A stretch of DNA of 62,040 bases from Planctomycetota bacterium (GTDB taxonomy: Bacteria; Planctomycetota; Brocadiia; Brocadiales; Brocadiaceae): NCBI GenBank assembly GCA_016873165.1, contig VGXV01000021.1, positions 1-62,040 on the forward strand, in the 5' to 3' direction. The translations under genes were made by a program, and so were the position numbers. Shown here piece by piece: positions 8,482 through 15,050 of the stretch. Position 1 is the first letter of the stretch. Each line of letters opens with the position of its first letter. Under the pieces are notes generated by a model. That model made no database searches and had not been told where the DNA came from. It was given only the letters and a program-made list of their open reading frames with translations.

Positions 8482-9162
8482 TTACCGATAGCGGTAATAC
8501 GACCGGGAAAGTAATTTTATAAGAATGATGCCTATCACAAAACCCCCGATATGAGCCCACCATGCAACCCCACTCCCCTGAGTATTTGCAATAGCTGCCG
8601 TGCCGTTAAAAAATTGTATGAAAAACCAGAAGCCCAGTACAATAAATGCCGGTAATTCAATAAACTGCCAGACAAACAGGAGGGGCAGCAGAACCAGTAT
8701 GCGCGCCCGCGGATAGCTTATCATGTATGCGCCCAATACGCCGGCAACCGCACCGCTTGCGCCTATACACGGCACACCTGATTGACTGTTAAAAAAGACA
8801 TGCACCACTGCCGAACCTATCCCGCAAATCAAGTAAAAGAGTACGAAACGGAAACGTCCCAGCATGTCCTCGATATTGTCTCCAAAAATCCACAAATACC
8901 ACATATTCCCCAAAAGATGAATAAATCCGCCATGGAGAAACATATAGCTCAGAAAGGGAAAATACGTATTTGCGGCAGTCGCCTCCGGGATGTCCGCCGA
9001 ATGAAAAACCTTGATGGGAACAACTCCGTAAGAAAAAAGAAAATACGTTAAATTCCTTCCTAAAGAAAGTTCAAAGAGAAATGCCAGGATATTTATGAGG
9101 ATAATAACAACTGTGACCAGCGGAAATGTGCCTGAGGGATTTCTGTCTCTAATGGGTATCAT
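8482..9162 (-). CDS. Rhomboid-family intramembrane serine protease
   Basis: A 226-residue protein with six or seven membrane spans. The rhomboid hallmarks are present: HGGFIHLLGNMWYL (77-90) in the L1/TM2 region, the catalytic Ser136 in GASGA, and the catalytic His204 in WWAHIGGF. The Ser-His dyad is therefore complete. The family cleaves single-span membrane proteins within the bilayer; the substrate here is unknown. An extended loop after the first span (residues 38-68) is typical of bacterial forms. It lies 68 bases downstream of the amidase lipoprotein gene on the same strand, so the two may share a transcript. Confidence 0.92.
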   Translation of the reverse strand: MIPIRDRNPSGTFPLVTVVIILINILAFLFELSLGRNLTYFLFSYGVVPIKVFHSADIPEATAANTYFPFLSYMFLHGGFIHLLGNMWYLWIFGDNIEDMLGRFRFVLFYLICGIGSAVVHVFFNSQSGVPCIGASGAVAGVLGAYMISYPRARILVLLPLLFVWQFIELPAFIVLGFWFFIQFFNGTAAIANTQGSGVAWWAHIGGFVIGIILIKLLSRSYYRYR

Positions 9163-9230
9163 GTATTTTCAGATTCATCTTTCTTATTGCATGATTTCAA
9201 ATGGAAGGTGGAATTTTATCCGAGCATCCC

Positions 9231-9851
9231 TTACCGGAAGGTATTGGCCAGCAGCTTATAATAGGGAAAATTTCTCCCGGGGCACTCCGTCTGTTTACAG
9301 TGCCTGTGCATCAGAACATTATCGGAAGGAATGTGGCACCGTTCCTCTAAATATTCCACTAAAGCCGAGAGTGACTTCATCTGGGCTTGTGTTGGATAGT
9401 TTTTATTAAAATTTCCCACCAGACATATTCCTACGCCATAATGGTTGTATTCTTTAATCCCCGCGTGCGCTCCGTCTATCTGCTTTTTCCATCTGCTCCC
9501 CATTTCTATTTCACCATCACCGGAGCCTTTTCCGTTTCCGATGACAAAATGATATCCCAATCCATTTTCCCATCCGCGAGTTTGCCGGTGGTATTTATCA
9601 AATTCCTGCGCACTGCCGGTATCTGATGCGCTGTGGTGGATAACGATGTACTTCCAGTCACGAACATAACAGCGTTCCAGTTGGTTTTTGATTTCACTGC
9701 TCAGGTAGAAATCCAATTTTTTTTCAGGCGGCCTGATGCTCGATTTCATAACAGTTGTTGTTGGCGGAATAGCAGACGGGGTATAACATCCGGTGATACA
9801 AAAGAAAAAGAGGAAAAACATGCAAATACTTATTTTCTGCCAAAGTAACAT
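9231..9851 (-). CDS. Amidase_2/PGRP-type N-acetylmuramoyl-L-alanine amidase lipoprotein
   Basis: A 206-residue protein with a lipoprotein signal ending ITGC (Cys22). The amidase domain covers residues 66-200. Predicted zinc ligands are His72 or His73 in VIHHSASD, His182 in LMHRH and Cys190 in TECPG, the same pattern as in T7 lysozyme and peptidoglycan recognition proteins. It should cut the bond between MurNAc and the peptide stem in peptidoglycan, from a position anchored in the membrane facing the periplasm. Peptidoglycan remodelling is thus expected in this organism. A ribosome-binding site (GGAGGTGTCCGATG on the coding strand) supports the start. Confidence 0.9.
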   Translation of the reverse strand: MLLWQKISICMFFLFFFCITGCYTPSAIPPTTTVMKSSIRPPEKKLDFYLSSEIKNQLERCYVRDWKYIVIHHSASDTGSAQEFDKYHRQTRGWENGLGYHFVIGNGKGSGDGEIEMGSRWKKQIDGAHAGIKEYNHYGVGICLVGNFNKNYPTQAQMKSLSALVEYLEERCHIPSDNVLMHRHCKQTECPGRNFPYYKLLANTFR

Positions 9852-10087
9852 CGGACACCTCCTAAAAAATATTTAACACTTGCATGTATCAATGGTTAAG
9901 CATCATCATCACGCGGGGATTATATAACAAAAGAAATCATTTTGTCAAATAACAAATCATTTGCTAACACTTTACTATTACATTAATTTGAAGGAAATAA
10001 ACTTCGTAATAATTTATACTGACTCTATAATTAATTATCACCCGGATCAGAAATACATTTTTCTCTTAAACAGGAAAACAGCAAACT

Positions 10088-10921
10088 ATGCTTACGCAAA
10101 ATACATGGCATACGATTGGTCTTGTTTTATCCGTTCCCATGGTTTTATACACATGCCTGATTGCAATTATGATGTTATTCCAGCCCCGTTTCGTATACTT
10201 TCCCCAAAGTGAAATTATATCAACCCCCGGAGATATCGGATTATCTTATGAAGACGTATCATTTCAAACAAAGGACGGACTCAACATTCACGGCTGGTTT
10301 ATCCCGGCAGAACAAGCACGGGGGGCGCTCCTTTTCTGTCACGGCAATGCGGGAAACATTTCACACCGCATTGATTCCATAAAAATCTTCCACGATCTCG
10401 GACTCAGCACACTCATATTTGATTACCGCGGATACGGAAAAAGCAAAGGAAGGCTTTCCGAAAAGGGCACATATCGTGACGCCGAAGCCGCATGGGATTA
10501 TCTCATACAGAACAGGGGCATCCCTCCTGAAAAGATTATCCTTTTCGGCAGATCACTTGGCGGGGCCGTTGCCGCCTGGCTTGCGAAAACACACACTCCC
10601 GCAGCGCTCATCGTGGAATCGGCATTCACTTCGATAACCGACGTTGGAATGGAATTGTATCCCTATATTCCCATCAGATACATCTCACGTTTCCATTATG
10701 CTACAAAAAACTACCTGAAGGCAATAGACTGTCCGTTACTTATTGTGCATAGCAGGGATGATGAACTGATATCGTTCAGACATGGACAACGGCTTTTTGA
10801 CGCGGCGCACGAACCGAAGGAATTTCTCGAAATTACCGGCGACCACAATGAGGGATTTCTGACTTCGGGAAAACTTTACAGGGACGGCATCGATTCTTTT
10901 CTTATCAAATATCTCAAATAA
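10088..10921 (+). CDS. Alpha/beta hydrolase, BEM46/ABHD-like, membrane-anchored
   Basis: A 277-residue protein with one N-terminal transmembrane span (residues 9-31) and an alpha/beta-hydrolase domain. The oxyanion motif FCHGNAGN lies at 83-90, the nucleophile Ser156 in GRSLGG, an acid at Asp224 or Asp225 in HSRDDE, and His253 in GDHNEG, so the catalytic triad is complete. The substrate cannot be told from sequence; relatives act on esters or lipids. It is followed after 22 bases by the truncated sirtuin gene and then dinB, all on the plus strand. Confidence 0.85.
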   Translation: MLTQNTWHTIGLVLSVPMVLYTCLIAIMMLFQPRFVYFPQSEIISTPGDIGLSYEDVSFQTKDGLNIHGWFIPAEQARGALLFCHGNAGNISHRIDSIKIFHDLGLSTLIFDYRGYGKSKGRLSEKGTYRDAEAAWDYLIQNRGIPPEKIILFGRSLGGAVAAWLAKTHTPAALIVESAFTSITDVGMELYPYIPIRYISRFHYATKNYLKAIDCPLLIVHSRDDELISFRHGQRLFDAAHEPKEFLEITGDHNEGFLTSGKLYRDGIDSFLIKYLK

Positions 10922-10943
10922 CATTATATTTATCTGTGCTTTT

Positions 10944-11333
10944 ATGACCACCACATCACACAACAAACTCACCCATTTTATACGTGTCTCAGGCAAAATA
11001 CTTGTTTTTACCGGCGCGGGAATTTCTACCGGAAGCGGCATATCCGACTACCGCGGCCCGCAAGGGGTATGGAAAAGAAGGAAACCGGTCTACTATCAGG
11101 ACTTCATGTCCTCGCAGGAAGCACGGGTCGAATACTGGGATTACAAACTTGAGGGGTGGGAATCCTTTCGAACGGCAAAACCCAACGCCGTTCATTACGC
11201 CATTGTCCGGCTTGAACAGGCGGGCAAGCTTTTAATGGTAATCACGCAGAACATTGACGGACTTCATTCCATTGCCGGCACATCCGCCGGACGGCTGGTG
11301 GAACTGCACGGCACAAATTCAAAAAAGATATAA
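10944..11333 (+). pseudogene. Truncated SIR2-family (sirtuin) protein
   Basis: The 129-residue reading contains the NAD-binding motif GAGISTGSGISDYRG (24-38), TQNIDGLH (101-108) and the catalytic His122 in ELHGT. It then stops after GTNSKKI. Complete bacterial sirtuins are about 230-250 residues and next contain a four-Cys zinc module and the rest of the Rossmann fold, all missing here. The dinB start follows only six bases after the stop, so the 3' half seems to have been deleted. Deacylase activity is not expected. The remaining frame is clean, so the loss may be recent or the short product may be kept for another reason. Confidence 0.8.
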
Positions 11334-11339
11334 ACCTCC

Positions 11340-12374
11340 ATGAGACGCATCCTTCATATTGATATGGACGCCTTCTTTGCCGCAGTGGAACAAAAGAGGC
11401 ATCCTGCGTTAAAAGGAAAACCGCTTGTCATCGGAGGAAGCGGAGATCCGACACAAAGAGGAGTAGTGTCGACCGCATCCTATGAGGCCAGAAAATTCGG
11501 AATCCATTCCGCGATGCCTTTAAGAACCGCATATAAACTTTGCCCTCATGCCGTCTTTCTTCCCGTGTATTATCAGGAATATTCGCGGGTATCTCAAATA
11601 ATCAAACGTATCCTCCAAAAAATATGCCCGGTCATGGAAGACGTAGGGATTGACGAGGCATTCCTTGATATATCTCAGATAAAAAAACCGGGAGAAGAAA
11701 TCGCACGGGAAATCAAAGAGGAGATCAAAAAACAAACAAACCTCACCTGTTCCATCGGGATAGCCCCCAATAAACTCCTTGCCAAAATCGCCTCCGATAT
11801 GCAAAAACCCGACGGGTTTACCATAATCTCTGAAGATGATGTAGAAAAACGCATATGGCCGTTGTCCGTGCGGAAACTATGGGGAGTAGGGCCAAAGACC
11901 GAGACGGCATTGAAGGCAATGGGCATTGACACCATTGGAAAGCTTGCTTCACAGCCTCTTGATACACTTGTCGGAACATTCGGAAAATCATACGGACACC
12001 ACCTCTACGAGGCGTCACATGGAATTGACGAAAGCCCGTTCGTCACGCACCGGGAACCGAAATCCGCCAGCAGGGAAACCACCTTTCAGACAGATGTAAG
12101 CAACTGGCAGGAGATTGCCAGAACCCTTGCAAGACTCACAAAAGAGGTGGCAATTGATCTGCGCCGGACACGGCACAAGGGGAAAACCGTAACCGTCAAG
12201 GTGCGTTTCAGTGATTTCGAAACCCACACACGGGCAAAGACCCTCAAAACCCCGACACATTCAGAGGAGGAAATACGAATAGCCGCCTTTGACTGCCTCG
12301 GGAGATTTGAACTCAAAAAGAAGGTACGGCTCATAGGGGTGAGAATTGGAAGACTGGAAAAAGGAATGACCTAA
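11340..12374 (+). CDS. dinB: DNA polymerase IV (Y family)
   Basis: A 344-residue Y-family polymerase. The palm carries the metal-binding acids in HIDMDAFFAAVEQ (Asp8, Asp10) and DEAFLD (about 103-108). SIGIAPNKLLAKIASD (about 137-152) and the helix-hairpin-helix thumb (VRKLWGVGPKTETALKAMGI) follow, and a little-finger domain fills the C-terminus. It performs error-prone bypass of damaged template bases. The length is normal for DinB. It starts six bases after the truncated sirtuin and is convergent with yaeQ. No LexA-type operator was recognised nearby. Confidence 0.95.
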   Translation: MRRILHIDMDAFFAAVEQKRHPALKGKPLVIGGSGDPTQRGVVSTASYEARKFGIHSAMPLRTAYKLCPHAVFLPVYYQEYSRVSQIIKRILQKICPVMEDVGIDEAFLDISQIKKPGEEIAREIKEEIKKQTNLTCSIGIAPNKLLAKIASDMQKPDGFTIISEDDVEKRIWPLSVRKLWGVGPKTETALKAMGIDTIGKLASQPLDTLVGTFGKSYGHHLYEASHGIDESPFVTHREPKSASRETTFQTDVSNWQEIARTLARLTKEVAIDLRRTRHKGKTVTVKVRFSDFETHTRAKTLKTPTHSEEEIRIAAFDCLGRFELKKKVRLIGVRIGRLEKGMT

Positions 12375-12394
12375 CCATAACATTCTTTATCTCA

Positions 12395-12408
12395 GGAGCA
12401 TTCCCAAA
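12395..12408. repeat. Possible remnant of the MITE end
   Basis: GGAGCATTCCCAA matches 13 bases of the terminal inverted repeat of the element at 46694-46833. The match then ends. It lies between dinB and yaeQ. On its own this is weak evidence. Confidence 0.3.
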
Positions 12409-12531
12409 TTGAAGTCTTGCAATGCTTTGTCAGAAAACGGTCCGGTTGGCAGGAAAATGACTGGACATCTCTCCGGCCAAGCGATGAGGGTACTCCGGCA
12501 ATCATGCCGCCGCTCCATAACTATGGACTTC

Positions 12532-13080
12532 CTATTTTCCCCGTTCTTTCCAGATTACCGGACATATCTTCACGGTTTTGTCCTGGCCGGAAATCCATAC
12601 TTCCCCTTCCTGAATGGTGCACGAAAAATCCATCGTGCGCTGCGCCAAAGCAGCCATTTCCTGCATGACCTCCGTCGGCAGGTTTATTACCGATAGATTT
12701 CTGAAACGGACAACAGAAGAATGTATTTTCTTCCACCATGCGTATGCGCTGTTGCCGCTATAGGCATAAACAATAACCTCCTTAGCGCGTCCACAGGCCT
12801 TGCGGATCTGTTTTTCATCGGGCTGCCCGGTCTCTATCCACACCTCGATATTCCCGGTTAAATCCTTTCGCCACAGATCAGGTTCATCTCCGCTGCTCAC
12901 GCCTTGAGTGAATTGAAGATCGTCGTGGGCATTCAGGATAAATGCCATCAAACGCGCCATCATGCGGACGTCGTTCTCCGAAGGATGCCGCGCAATGGTG
13001 ATCTTATGATCACGGAAGTAATTACGATCTATATCAGATATATTCAGTTCTACTTTAAATATGGTTGCTTTAATTGCCAT
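12532..13080 (-). CDS. yaeQ: YaeQ-family protein
   Basis: A 182-residue protein that matches YaeQ along its length: N-terminal MAIKATIFKVELNISDIDR, central DEPDLWRKD and IEVWIETGQPDEKQIRKACG, and YSGNSAYAWW near residue 115. The fold is related to PD-(D/E)XK nucleases, with DLW and IEVWIE carrying the acidic residues, but the cellular role is not settled. The family is widespread in proteobacteria. It is transcribed towards dinB. About 150 bases between the two stops hold no supported gene. Confidence 0.9.
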   Translation of the reverse strand: MAIKATIFKVELNISDIDRNYFRDHKITIARHPSENDVRMMARLMAFILNAHDDLQFTQGVSSGDEPDLWRKDLTGNIEVWIETGQPDEKQIRKACGRAKEVIVYAYSGNSAYAWWKKIHSSVVRFRNLSVINLPTEVMQEMAALAQRTMDFSCTIQEGEVWISGQDKTVKICPVIWKERGK

Positions 13081-13105
13081 AGTTTATAATGCTATGTCCA
13101 CAGGA

Positions 13106-13120
13106 AGATTTGTTTGACTA
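13106..13120. repeat. Partial copy of the 148-bp inverted-repeat element end
   Basis: AGATTTGTTTGACTA is identical to the inner part of the right arm of the element at 42939-43086. No second arm is found nearby, so it may be a solo end or chance similarity. Confidence 0.35.
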
Positions 13121-13176
13121 TATGTTCCCAGGCAGGAACTCTTACGGTTAGACAATTTTTTACAGGACATTTAGCA

Positions 13177-13214
13177 CCGTTTTTGTCATCATACAATAAT
13201 GATGACAAAAACGG
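13177..13214. repeat. Perfect 16-bp inverted repeat with 6-base loop
   Basis: CCGTTTTTGTCATCAT is followed by ACAATA and by the exact complement. The start codons of the 52-residue ORF at 13199 lie in the right arm, so the structure could hide its ribosome-binding region or be an operator or mobile-element end. There is no T-run after it, so it is not a standard terminator. Confidence 0.7.
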
Positions 13215-13357
13215 CAAGAGATATAAAAGAAAATGCAAAGGTAAAAAGGTTAAGTTATGCCGATAGATTATTCGAGTTAGGAAAAATAGAAATAGTCCAT
13301 GTATCGGGTTATAAAGACGTAAATTATCAACAATGGAAAGAACTGATGTGCGAGTGA
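13199..13357 (+). CDS. Small 52-residue ORF, unrecognised
   Basis: The reading begins MMTKTARDIKENAKVKR, continues LSYADRLFELGKIEIVHVSG and ends QQWKELMCE. It is basic, without membrane segments. I do not recognise a family. It overlaps the right arm of a perfect palindrome and has no clear ribosome-binding site. It lies in a gene-poor scar upstream of a decayed group II intron end, so it may be a truncated remnant. A GTGCG that could be the intron 5' boundary lies near its stop, but this is speculative. Confidence 0.3.
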   Translation: MMTKTARDIKENAKVKRLSYADRLFELGKIEIVHVSGYKDVNYQQWKELMCE

Positions 13358-13642
13358 CATTATTTAAAGACCCATAGGCTATATGGACAACAAGCGCAAA
13401 AGGAAACAAAAGAAGATTGGGTAAGTGAAGAATTCGTTATACAGAGATGCCGAACAAAGCATGGCAAAAGAGGTTGCTATCGTTAGCACGAGATTTTTAT
13501 AACAAACCGTTAGGCAAGATACCAGAGCGTTGTGAAGGAGAAGCAAAGGTGAAGGGGCGCATAGATTGTTTTTCAGATACTAAATCGACTATCAGAGATA
13601 GAACCGTTGGATATACTCTTCTACTTAGTGAATCTGTTTGAA

Positions 13643-13714
13643 GATCCGTGTGCGGGAATACTGCATACACGGTTCTGTGAGGGGCGGCTGGAGCAATCCT
13701 GCCGTCTACTCGAC
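13643..13714 (+). ncRNA. 3' end of a degenerate group II intron (domains V and VI)
   Basis: Bases 13643-13675 fold as a domain V hairpin: GATCCGTGTGC, a GGAA tetraloop region, then GCATACACGGTTC. Domain VI follows (GGCGGCTGGAG ... TCCTGCCGTC), with a bulged-A candidate at 13708 and an AC end at 13713-13714, seven bases from that A. The order, spacing and sequence match bacterial group II introns. The catalytic triad of domain V, normally AGC, reads ATC here, so splicing is probably lost. No intron-encoded reverse transcriptase is present; the 5' part is deleted or too degraded to see. Confidence 0.72.
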
Positions 13715-13998
13715 CAAGAATTTTATCTGCATTATCTTCCGGCAGTCCCTCTGTGATGAACCTTAACCATAAACAAATAAGCGTTCAATATCGAATACGC
13801 TATGTTATTGTGGTAAGTCCCGGATTTTATTCCTAAAACAGATAAAGTAGGTAGTATAGTTTTTGGATATTTACTTGACTTATTACACGACAAAATATAG
13901 CATATCGGCGTTATTATGAGTATATTTAATGCTACATATGTATGTTATTTAAGCGAATCTGATAATTATTCATTATTTTTTTATTTGGTATAAGTGGT
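13715..13998. other. Intergenic region upstream of accA
   Basis: No gene is supported. A possible promoter for accA is TTGACT at 13875-13880 with TAGCAT at 13898-13903 (17-base spacer), about 95 bases before the accA start. The stretch just after the intron end may be old 3' exon, but no coding sequence is recognised. Confidence 0.35.
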
Positions 13999-14976
13999 AT
14001 GGAAAATACGGCTTTATGTGAAAGATCTGTTGCGGAACTGGAAAATATGATGCTGGAACTTGAACATCGTATAGAAGATTTGGAGAACGCCTCTTTAAAA
14101 GGCATATCGGAACATGATGACGAATTACGGTATTTAAGGGAAGAACAAGAAAAGATACAAAAGAAAATTTTCTCCAAATTGACACCGTATGATATTGTTA
14201 AAATTGCAAGGCATCCTTTGCGTCCTCTCTCAACGGACTACATAAATTCTATTCTTGAAGATTTTGTTGAACTCCATGGGGATAAACGATTTGGAGATGA
14301 TAAGGCAATGGTTTGTGGCTTGGGCAAGATCGGCCAGGAAAAAGTTTTAATCGTTGGGCACCGAAAAGGGAAAAGCACGAAAGACCGCATTGCATGTAAT
14401 TTCGGTATGCCGAATCCCGAAGGATACCGCAAGGCATTGTTGAAGATGAAGCTTGCGGAAAAGTTTAATTTACCTATCATTACGTTAATAGACACACCTG
14501 GGGCAAATCCGGATATCGGAGCTGAAGAAAGAGGTCAGGCACATGCTATTGCAGAGAGTATTTATGAGATGTGTCAGTTGCGAACGCCGATAATAAATAT
14601 TGTTATTGGTGAAGGTGGTAGCGGCGGAGCCTTAGGTATTGGAATCGGTGATAAATTTGCAATTCTCGAGTATGCTTACTATTCAGTGATTTCACCTGAG
14701 GGATGCGCCGCGATATTATGGAAAAACGGGGAAATGGCGCCGGAAGCTGCTAAAACATTACAACTAACTGCAAGGGATTTATTGAATTTAGGCATTGTTG
14801 ATGAAATTATACCTGAACCTCTTGGCGCTGCCCACAAAGATCCCGGCAAAACAGCCGAGACAATGAAATCATATTTACTTAAATACTTAAATCAGTTAAA
14901 AACTATCCCCACCGATAAACTTATAGAAGACAGATATAACAGGTACCGTAAAATAGGCAAGTTTTTAGAGGTTTAA
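13999..14976 (+). CDS. accA: Acetyl-CoA carboxylase carboxyltransferase subunit alpha
   Basis: A 325-residue protein that aligns with AccA along its length. It has an N-terminal coiled coil (residues 8-60), then DIVKIARHPLRPLSTDYI, the GHRKGKSTKDRIACNFGMP region near 115-133, and the acyl-CoA oxyanion and glycine-rich segments TLIDTPGANPDIGAEERGQA and GEGGSGGALGIGIGDK. With AccD it moves a carboxyl group from biotin to acetyl-CoA to give malonyl-CoA, the first step of fatty-acid synthesis, in the cytoplasm. accD, accB and accC are not in the window. It stands alone between an intron scar and a convergent gene. Confidence 0.95.
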   Translation: MENTALCERSVAELENMMLELEHRIEDLENASLKGISEHDDELRYLREEQEKIQKKIFSKLTPYDIVKIARHPLRPLSTDYINSILEDFVELHGDKRFGDDKAMVCGLGKIGQEKVLIVGHRKGKSTKDRIACNFGMPNPEGYRKALLKMKLAEKFNLPIITLIDTPGANPDIGAEERGQAHAIAESIYEMCQLRTPIINIVIGEGGSGGALGIGIGDKFAILEYAYYSVISPEGCAAILWKNGEMAPEAAKTLQLTARDLLNLGIVDEIIPEPLGAAHKDPGKTAETMKSYLLKYLNQLKTIPTDKLIEDRYNRYRKIGKFLEV

Positions 14977-15050
14977 AACCTTTGGCACTTCCCCCCTGGT
15001 TGATTTTTTTTGAGTTGTCAGATAGAAGTGTAATTTATAATCATTCATAT

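Noticed and set aside
12409-12696. Plus-strand open frames downstream of dinB
   Set aside because: They overlap yaeQ on the opposite strand, which is a clear family member.
13348-13360. GTGCGAG as the 5' end of the group II intron
   Set aside because: It fits the GUGYG consensus, but the five-base match is too short and domain I cannot be drawn with confidence between it and domain V.
13447-13641. 64-codon plus-strand frame that ends at intron domain V
   Set aside because: It overlaps presumed intron RNA, has no start signal and no resemblance to a maturase.
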